Below, one piece after another: positions 1 through 8,679 of a stretch of 23,257 nucleotides of DNA. Position 1 is the stretch's first letter; each line of letters begins with the position of its first letter. Below the pieces are notes generated by a model. The model ran no database searches. It was not told where the DNA came from and saw only the letters and a program-made list of their open reading frames with translations. The DNA is from Dunaliella salina (lineage: Eukaryota; Chlorophyta; Chlorophyceae; Chlamydomonadales; Dunaliellaceae). The DNA lies in contig MU069699.1 in the NCBI GenBank assembly GCA_002284615.2, positions 79,221-102,477 of the forward strand, written 5' to 3'. A program made the translations under genes and the position numbers.

Positions 1-300
1 TCCCACTCCATGCCTTTCCCACTCCATGCCTTGTGCTAAGGCCTTTCCCACTCCATGCCTGTCCCACACCATGCCTTTCCAACTCCATGTTTTTCCCACA
101 CCATGCCTTTCCCACTCCATGCCTTTCCCAGTCCATGCCTTTCCCATTCCATGCCTTTCCCATTCCATGCCTTTCCCACTCCATGCCTTTCCTGCTCCAT
201 GTTTTCCCCACTCCACACCTTGTGCTGAGGACTTTCCCATTCCATGCCTTTCCCACTCCCTGCCTTGTGCTAAGACCTTGCCCATCTCATACCTTTGTGC
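1..300. repeat. 16-bp minisatellite (CCATGCCTTTCCCACT-like)
   Basis: About eighteen imperfect copies of a 16-bp unit run from the window edge. The ATG-to-ATG spacing is 16 bp through most of the tract, and some units are replaced by a CCTTGTGCTAAGG variant near 30, 220, 265 and 295. Because 16 is not a multiple of three, open frames rotate through all phases and give repetitive peptides on both strands. I read those as by-products of the repeat, not genes. The array continues past the left edge. Confidence 0.9.
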
Positions 301-1318
301 TAAGGCTTTTCAAGGATAATGGAAATGAAGGGATACAGCCGAGGCTTGCACGTGTGATTCGGCATGGACTGTTGTGGTCTCATTTTGCTGTGCATTCAAG
401 AGCTTTGCTCCAGAAGAAGTTTAGCAATTGTTTTCAAGCATGCAAGCTTATGGGTAATCATTGGATGGGAGGGGCAGAATGGCTTGGACAGACCTGAAGT
501 GCAAGCACTTCCGCAATGTGCAAACAAGGTGCCTGTAAGTGCTGTGCATTAGGAAGTAAGCCCAGAACACACTTTGCTTCAAGGTATTGGGGCAAGGATG
601 GAATTCACAATTGGACCTCTCCTTGTTTTCGGTGCTCCATACCACGTTCAGGTGCACATGCATACGTAGAGGTCAAACAGATGAATGGGACACGTCCCAA
701 ACAAAAATTTTGAGTGTGATGCTGGATATGCAAGCAAGTGTCGCATGCCAGGCTAGCAGTCAGTCGTTTTGACTGGAGGCCTTGTAACCTTGTAACCTTG
801 TAGGTGTTGCATGCCAGGCCATGAAATAGAGAGCAGCACGCAGTAACACATCATGGGCGTGAGGCTGGACACGCAAGCAAATGCCGAATTTCAGAGCAAG
901 GCAACCACCACTCACCCAGAACCTTCCAGTCTCGTACAAGGTCCTGGAAACATATGCATGCTGCCACAAAGCGCAACGTGACCACCCTCTTCCTTGTGCT
1001 TTGTATCCCTTGCTTTCGCCCGTGTGCGCAGGGGTCATGGGCGTGCCGTGTTCCTTGCTTTCGCCCTTGTGTGCAGGGTTCATGGACGCGTTGTCACAAA
1101 GCATGTCATGACTTCCATGTTGGAATGCAGGCCTGGCTGGTACAGCTCTGTACCTGTGTGCAGGACCTTAACTCTGTGTGTGTACCTGATATTATTTACA
1201 TAGCCTTTGATATAACTGAGACCAGGGATTTATCCCAGAACAGTTTGGAGGATATCAGGTACTTGACTTCCCAGAATTCCTGTCTGTGAATTAATAGTCC
1301 AACATTCCACCATCTTAC
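301..1318. other. Unassigned stretch left of the last visible gene 1 exon
   Basis: No exon could be supported here. On the minus strand this lies downstream of the exon ending at 1319, so it should be intron of gene 1 or contain its last exons. I looked for the family's C-terminal Ser-Asp-Gly-x-His block on the minus strand and did not find it. The stretch holds a 9-bp motif (CCTTGTAAC-like) three times near 779-803, and a 45-bp direct duplication at about 1008-1098 built on CCTTGCTTTCGCCC. Confidence 0.5.
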
Positions 1319-1469
1319 CAGCACTTGCCATTCCTTGCGCCCAGCGTCATGCACGGGTGGTGGCGTCATGAGCACGATGGTCTGCACACCCAGGCCGCGG
1401 ATGTAGGCCACCATTTGTTTGAGGTTGTCTGCGTACTCAGGGATGGGCACATGTTGCCGGGCTGAATGC
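1319..1469 (-). CDS. Gene 1 exon: HVPIPEYADNLKQ...TPPPV block (intact copy 1)
   Basis: This 151-nt exon (1 nt plus 50 codons) reads HSARQHVPIPEYADNLKQMV, then AYIRGLGVQTIVLMTPPPVH and DAGRKEWQVL. The 3' splice site is GACGCAG|G at 1470/1469 and the donor is CTG|GTAAGA at 1319/1318. IAH1 homologues carry a matching QHVPLEEY...TPPP segment just after the FGANDA block. It is the longest and least damaged member of the tandem exon array, so probably the constitutive exon. Confidence 0.85.
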
Positions 1470-4400
1470 CTGCGTCCATGCACGGGTGGTGGCGTGATGA
1501 GCACGATGGTCTGCATGCCCAGGCCATGCATGAAGGCCACCATTTGTTTGAGGTTATCTGCATAGCTAGGGATGGGCACATGTTGGCGGGCAGAGTAACT
1601 GCAAGAAAATTTAGAAAAACCGAGGCCACCATCCGGCTTCTCGAAGAGGTCTCCTCCTGTCTTCTTGCAGACAAGGACGTGTTTGAGGTGGTCCGCAGAG
1701 TCTGAGATGGGGACATGTTAGTGGGCAGAGTGCCTGCATGAAGTAAAGGGAAATGAGGTAAGCATGTCTTTTTGCAGAAATCAACACCCATCTTCTTGTA
1801 GACAAAAACTTGTTTGAGGTGGTCTGCGTACTCAGGGATGGACACATGTTGGCCGGCAGAGTGCCTGCAAGAAACAAAGGAAACCGATATAAGCATCTAT
1901 CTCCTCACTGAGGTCACCATCTGTCATCTTGCAGACAAGGACTTGTTTGAGGTGGTCTGCATACTCAGGGATGGGCACATATGGCCGGCAGAGTGTCTGC
2001 GTCAAAGGGAGAATTGGAGTCACAATCTGTCTTCTTAAAGCGGTCTCCATCAGTCTTCGTGCACAAATAAATTTGCTTGACTTTGTCTGCGTACTCAGGA
2101 ATGGGCACTAGTTGGCGAGCAGAGTTCCTGTGTGGAAAGGGAGAACTGAGGTCGCCATCTATCTCCTCTCTGGGGTCACCATATGTCATCTTGCAGACAA
2201 GGACTTGTTTGAGGTGGTCTGCATGCTCAGTGAGGGGCACATGTTTGCGGGCAGAGTGCCTGTGTAAAAGAGGTGGCCATCTGTCTCCTTACAGACATAA
2301 CATGTGTTTGAGGTGGTCTGCACACTCAGGGATGGGAAAGCATTGGCGAGCAGAGCGTCTGCTTAAAAAGAAATCTGGGTACACCATCTGTCATCTTGCA
2401 GGCAAAAGCCACCATCCGTGCGAGCTTGTCTGCTTGCTCCGGGATTGGCTTCTGCTGCGGGCTCTAAACCAGGCCCATGCTGCAAACTTGCACACTGCAA
2501 GGCAACTTTGATGCGGCCACCTGTTATATTTTCACCCTTCATTTTCACACTTTTCACAAGAAGCGTTCCAAACTTCAAGAATCTTGTACAAACAAGATGC
2601 CAACAAGCTGGGCCTAGCAGACTCGATCCTTTCAGGCACATATGTCTACACACACAACCAAGCTCTTAATAAATTTTGGCCCTGATAGAACTGATAAGTG
2701 CTCTATTCAAACTCACAAGATTCATAGGCATAATCATGGTGAGCAAAAGAATGTAATGATACAGATGACTTTAAAAGCCTCTTCCAAACCCAATAAGCCC
2801 TGTATATGATCTCTACACTACACACTCACGGAGGACCATTTGCTCTTGCAGCATCGTTTGCGCCAAAGAAAACGGTCACAAGCTTTGTGTTCGTGCCATC
2901 AACACCATTGAAGACATCCTGCAACCGGACAAATAGGAGGCTCAAGTCTACAAGTGTGTGCATATTTTAAATCACCTCCTTAAGCATTTGACCTAAAGCA
3001 TCGCATTTACACAAGTTCACTGCAGCTCATGGCATGGGGTATCGCAAAGCATGCTTCCTTTTAAGTTTTTCCAAAAACATGGTTAGTGTTCCACCCTAAA
3101 TTGCCCATTTCTGAACTCTTGATTTTGTACCTGCACTGCACCCCACGGAAGTGGCTATGCAAAGATTGCCTGTGTGTAAGCAAAAAATTGGGCATGGATT
3201 GGAACGATCCATAGGAGAACTGCTGCGAAGAAAAAAGTTTAGTGCAGTTGTGCTCAGAGCGTTTCACTGATACCAGGAGCCTGTGCAGGAGCACAGTTCC
3301 CCTATTGGCAGTTGCATACCACTGCAGGACAAAAACAATGAAAGAAAATGCGGGATGGAATTATTATTGGGCAATCAAGAAAAAGCTCCTCAAGATTTTG
3401 AAAGAAGCATTGATTGTACACATGAAAGCATGAAAGCACAACACACACATTCTTTTTTTGCTCGACTATCTATTTTTTTCTCCTTGTGCTGCTGAAAGTG
3501 CTTTTTGAGGGACAAAACTTGGCCATCACGGTCGGCTGACATGGCTTGGAAGGTCTTCACACATGTTTTGGCAAGGCCTATTCATTGGGCTTGAGCTCCT
3601 GGGTCTCCCTGTTTCCCAGTCAGGTTCACCCTGGCTGCTCTGGCTCACTCAGCGCAACCCCTGACCTTAATTTTAGCTTGCCTCCCAACTGAAAGTGCTT
3701 GACAGCACTGCAGTGTCAGGGATATGTGGAAGGTAGTTGCTGCAGCCCTGTCACTCAAGCATCCGGACCAGCTCCAATGGCCACAATCTTCATCAATATT
3801 CTTTTTGATTTCTTTGCTATGTCCGGGGCCTACAGGTGGCCTGGTCCTGGGATTCGCACCACCTGCTGAACATTCCAGCATGCCACAGTTCCGGATTTGG
3901 AAAATTTCCAAAGTTCTGTTGCGATGAGATTTTAATGTGTTCAAGGGATGGTAGGATGTGCATTTTGAGTTGAGAGGTGAAGTTTACCTTGGTGCAAGGG
4001 TTGGGTCAGGACCTGAGACTCTGCCCTGATGCATGGAGAAGGAGCCACACCTGCTAAGTGTCTGTGTGGAGCAAGTAAGCTGCTCCATAAATGGCAAGAC
4101 CAGCTTGCATTGCCCGCGTACATCTGAGCATGCATGCATGTACAAAGCGTAGCCTGCTGCAGGAAGATCACTAATAATTTTTGGGGAAGCCCCATTCATG
4201 GGGCGTGAGCCCCTAGGTTTATCTGTTTCCTGGTAAAGTTCACATCTAGCTGCCCTGGCCCGCCCAGCGCATCCCCCGCCCTGAACCCCGGCATGTAGGC
4301 CAAGCAAAAAAGTTTATGCAGCACTGCAGTGTCAGTTTAGTGGGAGATGCTATGTGCAAAGAGTTCTGGAACACCCCTGCCTGGTAGCTGAGCAGAAGGT

Positions 4401-7369
4401 GGCCAGCATGGTCTGCCCAGCGCAGCTCCCGCCCTGATACATAACGTGCCAAGCAAACTTATCCATCAAGTCCTGTATTGCCAGGGGGGCGGGTGGGGCC
4501 ATTTGCACAGAGTTCTGAAATCCCTGTTGAGCAGAAGGTGGCCACCATGGCTCGCCCAGCGCATCTCCCGCCCTCAAACTTGACGTGCAGGCCGAGCAAA
4601 ATGTTAGGGCAAAATATACATGGTTGTTTGGCCGGACAGTGCAGCGAGTAATGCGATCGGAACTAGGGTTAGCCACGGAGGAAGCTGAACTCAATCGTCT
4701 AGTCTCTCATTGCTCAGTCGCTCATGTTCCAAACGGCGTTGAGTTAATATTTGTATAAACGCGAAGCCAGTGTGTCGCTGGCTTCCTAGCATTTGTTGAC
4801 CAGTGATGTACTTCGCGACTGGAAAGGTGCTCGCACAGGTGTTCGCTCATGCGATGTGGAGCAGGACCAGCAACCCTGCCCTGTTGTGTGGACCAAAGGG
4901 CCTCTGCGTAGCTCACCCTGGAGCAAGAGGGGAGCTGCAAAATTGCAGCGCAGAACAGGATGCATGCAGCAAACACCATGCAGAATGTATGCGACATTCT
5001 TTGTGCGTAATGCACAAGCACAGCATGTAGCTATGCCCAGAGCCATGCTTGCATTTATCCATGCAGCAATGCATACAGCCATGCACGCGGTGATTCATGC
5101 AATGATGGGTGCAGTAATGCACGCAGCAACGTGTAAAGCCATGCATGCAGGAATGCACGCTGCAGTGCACGTAGCAATGCTCGTTGTTGGCCAGTCAAGG
5201 GATTTGTGACTGATATCATTAGTCAGTGAGAGACAGGCTTTGCCAATTTTTCAGCGTCGCTTGTGACGCTTCCCCCACTTATCCTCATTTTCCCAATTCT
5301 TGCCAAAGCAACAAGGGCACAAAGTTTGCAAGAAGACCATTTTCCACTTTGGCAAACCACATTACCTGGGGCATACCAGAAAACATCCTGCTGGTCAGAC
5401 ATATATATGTAAGAGACATCAGACTTCAACTCCTGTCATACATTTGTATGTAAGAGGCATAAAATATCTGGCTAGAGTATAAGTTGAGCTATGCGATGCA
5501 GCTCATGCATCACTGACCTTCATGAGATGCTTGGCCCATCGAGTGTTGTAGCCTCCAAAGCCTCTGCTGATCACATCAACCTGTGTTCACGGATTTGGGA
5601 AAAAAGCTGATGTTTGAAGCAAAGTGCAAGCAGAGAAGAGTTTTGTGGCCTCCGAGTAGAGAAGAGCGTAGAGGCCTCTGAAGCCTCTGCTGATCACACC
5701 AGCCTGTGTTCATAGGTTCAGGATAATGCTGCTGTCTGGCGCAAATCAGAAGGAGCAGAGAAGTCTCAGAGCTCCTTGAAGTACACACAAAATCACTCCT
5801 TGAAGTACACACAAAATCCGCGTCTGTTTCCACTGCATGCAATCAAATAAAGGCAATGATACATTAAATTGGAGCCTTCGGTAAGAAAAGCTTTTTCGTT
5901 GTGTTACCCTGCACAGAAGGCAACAAGAGGTGGTCAAGTACCACTTAAATCAAGAGGTAGAAGCTACTTGCGCTGCCTGTGAACACTGCCCAGAATTGCA
6001 GATTGTGAATCTTCACAATGAAAACATTAAAATTAAGGTATGGGGGCACTGTCATTTTACTTTTACAGAAAATTACAGTAACATTCAAACCTCGGTGAAC
6101 TGTTTCATTTTTGGGGTCACCAAAGTTTTGGCCCACGCCTCTTCCCGGGCACTTAAAAATCAAACAAGCCAAAGAACTCAATTTATGTAGAGGAAAGCAA
6201 CGGGCTGACCAGAAGTCTCAGTCTGGCAAGCCCACAGATACTAAGCAGATGCTGGACACGCCTAGCTAGCTGAAGAAGGCAAAGGAGCGGTATGATGCCA
6301 TTATTGCCATGGATGAGGAGCTGCAGCCGTGTGTGCTGAGGTGCAAGGACCGCGGCATGCTCATCAGCGCCGTCAATTCCCCTCTGACTACCAAATAGCA
6401 TAAGACAGCCATACAGCTACTTATGGAACTCATGATGGACGCCACCAAGAATGATTTGTAGCTTGTAAGAGAACAGCTTATTCATGTCATAGATTGCGTT
6501 GGCATCTCATCCCTTTTTTGGTGGGCTGTGCCTGCTTGCTCTTGATGGATTGGACTGCTCAGCTGTTGGCCTTTCAGTCAGACACCTTGGTTAAAGTGTT
6601 TGTTTACCTTTCAGTGCTGATTGAGGAAACTGTTGAACTTACAGCAAGGTTGCATTTTATCAACTCCCATATGAATGTCTACACACCCCGGATTCTTCAC
6701 TGTTGCTTTTCTGGTTTGAATGACCTGAAAACCTTCAGGTTTAGAGACCTCACCGTTCACATAGCCTTCTCCCCATCATCACTGTTTAAGAAATAGGGAT
6801 CCTGTCCACGCATTCACCATTGCACATCAAACTTCTCTCGGTAAATAACAAAGCTTCCTGAGGGACCTGTAAAGGTTGTGCGGCAAAACAGGCCAGTGCC
6901 TCTCAAAGGTGTCTTCCTCTGATTCAATAGAGTTTTGTTTTCCATGAAGGAATATTGATGCCTTTGCCTACAACCGCAGCTTTGTTTGCAACAGTACACT
7001 TCCCTTTCTTTGAAGCAATGCATCGACCCCGAAACATACCTAAACCTGTTCTGTCAAGACGGTATGAAAGTGCCTGTGTCCACACTCAATGGCTGATATT
7101 GCAAAGCCGTCGGTAAGAACAAAACCACGCCCTTCCGCTTCAGATGAAAGGTTCCTCTCTTCCTGTCTTCAGCCTGTGCCCCTGTCTGGGCTGACATTTT
7201 AAGATTGCAACTACACTGATTACTTTTGGTAAAAAGTGGTTGTAAGAGCTCCCTGTTCTCTCCACACCTTTCTGTAGAAATAGTGAGCTAGTGCCCCTGC
7301 CCAGCCGCCCACACTGAAGGCGCGCTCTGTCAGGGAATCACCAAACAGCAAAAATTTGGGTCTCTGCAT
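1319..7369 (-). CDS. IAH1-like GDSL (SGNH) esterase, split gene, C-terminus outside window
   Basis: Exons read on the minus strand: 7369-7268, 5580-5518, 2918-2830, 1469-1319. All junctions are GT...AG and all phases agree (0/0, 0/0, 2/1), giving 135 codons. The blocks appear in family order: FGDSLTE (nucleophile Ser), GGYNTRWA (oxyanion Gly), FFGANDA (oxyanion Asn), QHVPIPEYADNLKQ and TPPPVHDAGRKEW. Isoamyl acetate-hydrolysing esterase 1 homologues hydrolyse small acyl esters and are usually soluble proteins of about 240 residues. The chosen start is the ATG at 7369, which gives MQRPKFLLFGDS, close to the usual family N-terminus. The catalytic Asp/His block is missing and probably lies left of the window. 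An alternative upstream start at 8069 would add a membrane anchor. The exon for the PIPEY segment is multiplied in tandem. Confidence 0.85.
1470..1598 (-). CDS. Gene 1 alternative exon extension (copy 2 of the PIPEY exon)
   Basis: The minus strand has a consensus acceptor TTTTCTTGCAG|T at 1599/1598, followed by YSARQHVPIPSYADNLKQMV and AFMHGLGMQTIVLITPPPVH. The frame runs with no stop and no donor straight into copy 1. The distance between the two acceptors is 129 nt, exactly 43 codons, and both accept phase 2. Use of the upstream site would therefore put two copies of the segment in the protein. Whether this form is made is not known. Confidence 0.55.
2481..2829. other. Gene 1 intron remainder
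   Basis: This is intron sequence between the exon array and the FGANDA exon. I see no exon, repeat or RNA gene in it. Confidence 0.5.
2830..2918 (-). CDS. Gene 1 exon: FGANDA block III
   Basis: This 89-nt exon encodes DVFNGVDGTNTKLVTVFF followed by GANDAARANGP, with two bases of the next codon. Acceptor GTTGCAG|GAT and donor CC|GTGAGTG are consensus. FFGANDA is the IAH1 block III, whose Asn is the oxyanion-hole residue. Phase 0 at the start fits the exon ending at 5518. Phase 2 at the end fits the single G that opens each splice-competent copy of the next exon, restoring a Pro codon. Confidence 0.9.
2919..3575. other. Gene 1 intron, nothing recognised
   Basis: This is the start of the 2.6-kb intron between the FGANDA and GYNTRWA exons. 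Short open frames on both strands have no recognisable motif or splice borders. Confidence 0.5.
3580..4600. repeat. Diverged tandem repeat family in gene 1 intron
   Basis: A segment with GAGC(T/C)CCT, CTGTTTCC, GGCTGC and CAGCGCA occurs at about 3583-3720 and again at about 4200-4330; both end with GCACTGCAGTGTCAG. The CCCAGCGCA core followed by CCGCCCT recurs at about 4263, 4417 and 4555. The last two lie in units sharing AGAGTTCTG and GAGCAGAAGGTGGCC, with a period of about 140-154 bp. Copies are diverged, so this is an old repeat. I cannot assign it to a known family. Confidence 0.6.
5038..5185. repeat. 12-bp periodic repeat (GCAATGCACGCA-like)
   Basis: A 12-bp unit of the form GC-x-ATGCA-(C/T)-GCA repeats about twelve times. 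Translated on the plus strand it gives a Met-His-Ala-Ala periodicity because 12 is a multiple of three. The tract has no splice sites or recognisable domain and lies in an intron of gene 1 on the opposite strand, so I treat it as a minisatellite. Confidence 0.7.
5518..5580 (-). CDS. Gene 1 exon: GYNTRWA block II
   Basis: This 63-nt exon (21 codons, phase 0 to 0) encodes VDVISRGFGGYNTRWAKHLM plus K. Acceptor GAACACAG|GTT and donor AAG|GTCAGTG match consensus. In IAH1 proteins this block directly follows block I, and the Gly before YNTRWA helps form the oxyanion hole. A decayed tandem copy of this exon lies immediately upstream on the minus strand. Confidence 0.88.
5641..5703 (-). pseudogene. 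Decayed tandem copy of gene 1 block II exon
   Basis: Behind an intact AACACAG acceptor, the minus strand reads AGVISRGFRG, matching VDVISRGFGG of the real exon about 123 bp away, but the YNTRWA part is lost. Similarity continues into the intron on both sides (CCTCTGCTGATCACA at 5561 and 5684, then CTGTGTTCA). The duplicated unit is therefore about 120 bp and carried intron as well as exon. Confidence 0.75.
5930..6040 (+). pseudogene. Possible exon fragment, CAACEHC-containing
   Basis: An open stretch reads VKYHLNQEVEATCAACEHC then PELQIVNLHNENIKIK and ends at AAG|GTATGG, a plausible donor. It lies antisense inside a gene 1 intron, just upstream of the broken coding stretch at 6190. The clustered Cys residues could be part of a zinc site. 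I do not recognise the family. Confidence 0.3.
6190..6462 (+). pseudogene. Broken coding fragment with in-frame TAG codons
   Basis: One plus-strand frame reads like protein over about 90 codons: GKQRADQKSQSGKPTDTK, then KKAKERYDAIIAMDEELQPC and RCKDRGMLISAVNSPLTTK, ending ELMMDATKNDL. It is interrupted by TAG near 6274 and 6397 and closed by TAG near 6460. Codon choice and charge pattern look like a former gene. It lies antisense in a gene 1 intron, which suggests a decayed mobile-element protein, but I do not recognise a family. The three stops are all one C-to-T change from CAG. Confidence 0.5.
6480..7260. other. Gene 1 intron remainder, nothing recognised
   Basis: This is most of the 1.7-kb intron between blocks I and II of gene 1. 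A 100-codon plus-strand frame at 6494-6796 has no motif or splice borders that I can defend. Confidence 0.45.
7268..7369 (-). CDS. Gene 1 exon: GDSL block I
   Basis: This exon encodes M-Q-RPKFLLFGDSLTERAF followed by SVGGWAGALAHYFYRK. GDS-L with the following GGW is the IAH1-type block I, and its Ser is the predicted nucleophile. The donor is AAG|GTGTGG at 7268/7267, phase 0. An acceptor-like TGCAG ends at 7364, so splicing in from upstream (exon start 7363) is equally possible. The ATG at 7369-7367 overlaps that acceptor. Confidence 0.85.
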
Positions 7370-7748
7370 TTGAACACAAGCAAGCACATGCCCATCATTT
7401 GATGTCATTTGCTTATTCCTGTGTCCTTCCCAGACACAACCTGCGATTGATACCTGCTCAAGTGTGCAGGATTGCATTGATGCACATTGACAGCTCTGAG
7501 AGAAGATGCCCCTCCAAAAAAGCGTAAGCTTGTCAAGTTGGCTGATCATGCCAACAAAAACTTGCACATTGTGCCTTGGGGAACGCAACATTACAGGGAA
7601 GGCACGCATTCCAGGCCCACATTTGACGCGATGTAGGTATACCGGAAGCTGCTTTCTTGCCAGGTCCGTGCAGCCTCGCCCATGCTGCTGGCTTACAGTT
7701 ATTGCAGTCATGCCAAAGAATTCCAACTGCAAGCATTCCCACACTTAC

Positions 7749-7837
7749 TTGCAGCACATAGTCTGTGTTGATATAATCAGCGGGGAGCAAGTCATGCTGG
7801 GTAGGTTCAGGTAGTGGTGCCATCTCTGTATCGCTCC
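7749..7837 (-). CDS. Candidate upstream exon 2 of gene 1 (stem region)
   Basis: This 89-nt segment is bounded by a pyrimidine-rich acceptor (CTTCACATCAG|GG) and a perfect donor (CAA|GTAAGTG). It reads GSDTEMAPLPEPTQHDLLPA then DYINTDYVLQ and ends in phase 0, matching the acceptor at 7364 in front of RPKFLLFGDS. It would be the stem between a membrane anchor and the esterase domain. It is absent if translation starts at 7369. Confidence 0.45.
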
Positions 7838-7917
7838 CTGATGTGAAGGTGAGAGAACGAAGGCGCAAGATGATATGATATGATGACATGCCAGCAAAAC
7901 TTAGCTTCCTGTGCTGT

Positions 7918-7975
7918 AGCACATGTAGCGAGGAGTTGTTTGCTTGCACTTGAGCTTGCACTTGTGCTTGCACTG
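7918..7975. repeat. Short repeat coding VQAQ
   Basis: A 12-bp motif (GCTTGCACTTGW-like on plus) is repeated about four times. On the minus strand it reads Val-Gln-Ala-Gln repeats in the frame continuous with the candidate first exon. It lies in the 153-nt segment that may be intron or coding. Confidence 0.6.
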
Positions 7976-7990
7976 TGGATGAACACTCAC

Positions 7991-8069
7991 CAAAATAGCT
8001 CCAATAAACTCCAATGAAACAGCAAGACAAGATGACAGAAACACCTAACAGCCTCTCCCACCTGGCCAT
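7991..8069 (-). CDS. Candidate first exon of gene 1 (signal anchor)
   Basis: It opens with MARWERLLGVSVILSCCFIG then VYWSYF: two Arg residues followed by about 18 hydrophobic residues, a typical signal-anchor pattern. The donor is TTTG|GTGAGTG at 7991/7990, phase 1, which fits the exon at 7837. The 153-nt segment between them (7838-7990) has no stop and is 51 codons long, so it could also be translated. IAH1 proteins normally lack such an N-terminus. The alternative is that gene 1 starts at 7369. Confidence 0.4.
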
Positions 8070-8375
8070 TCAAAATTTTGTGAGTCGGAGACGGAAGGTC
8101 GAGATGATATTTTATCGGCCGAGGACGTGAGGGAAACCAACAGAATATAATTACGTCAAGATTTACCGATGTTTTTGGAGTCGGCTCGATGGTGTGAATC
8201 CATGTTTCATCCATTGGGTCGTAGGGGGATGAACCTGTCGAGGAGAGGGTGCAGAAAAAGTCTTGATTGAAGGCCCAACATTATATGTGCAAAGGGAAAG
8301 CGTACACCAAAATACTTGTCTCGTCCAGGTATTTTCCTGCAGACTGAAAAGCATTAGTCAAACATGTTGATTACC

Positions 8376-8638
8376 CCCCTCCCCCCCTTTTTGGCTTAAA
8401 TCATCTCGTTTGGCTGAAATAATCCTGGTCCAGGCCTGCCGGGGCCCTGTCTGACGATCTGTCCTTGCCCAATTGGACTTGCAAGGACAAGTCTGTCTGT
8501 TTGGTATTGTCTAAGGACGCTCAGTATCGATCCCCTGAGCTAAAGCCCATAGATGAACTTGAAGCAAAGCAGATGAAAAAAAGGGAAATTTTGCTTCAAC
8601 ATTTCCCTCAGTGAAAAAAATGCCATCAGAGGGGGGTA
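8376..8638. repeat. Possible small inverted-repeat element
   Basis: TTACCCCCCTC at about 8373 is mirrored by GAGGGGGGTAA at about 8630-8640, with further imperfect pairing outward (AACATGTTGA against CATTGTTAACATG). A TA on each side would fit a TA target site. The core also contains TGTCCTTGC at 8460 paired with GCAAGGACA at 8481. No coding capacity is seen. The arms are G/C runs, so chance is a real alternative. Confidence 0.3.
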
Positions 8639-8679
8639 ACCATTGTTAACATGCTGGGGGCACATGGTGCAACGTTGCA

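Larger units (their letters stand above)
1319..2480 (-). repeat. Tandem array of about nine exon-containing units (~130 bp) in gene 1
   Basis: The plus-strand marker TTGTTTGAGGTGGTCTGC, or a close variant, begins near 1415, 1544, 1679, 1810, 1943, 2073, 2205, 2304 and 2421, so spacings are 129, 135, 131, 133, 130, 132, 99 and 117 bp. On the minus strand each unit encodes the PIPEYADHLKQ segment after an acceptor-like CAG. Copies 4, 6 and 7 keep a pyrimidine-rich acceptor and an open segment. Copy 3 has a TAA in QHV, copy 5 has lost a base, and copy 8 runs into TAA. Copy 9 is diverged but still reads KPIPEQADKLARMVAF. Confidence 0.85.

Noticed and set aside
26..497. Overlapping repetitive open frames at the left edge
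   Set aside because: They follow the 16-bp minisatellite in all phases; no motif, start context or splice border supports a gene.
3640..3945. tRNA-like boxes on the minus strand (TGGCATGCTGG and GGTGCGAATCCC)
   Set aside because: The two boxes are only about 17 nt apart, far too close for a tRNA or SINE promoter.
4793..5209. 138-codon plus-strand frame rich in Met-His-Ala
   Set aside because: The repetitive half is the 12-bp minisatellite, and the frame lies antisense in an intron of a well-supported gene.
6190..6462. Reassignment of TAG to glutamine in this organism
   Set aside because: The esterase and gene 2 exons and the 486-codon retroelement frame have no in-frame TAG, and gene 2 ends in TGA. 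Decay of a single fragment is simpler.
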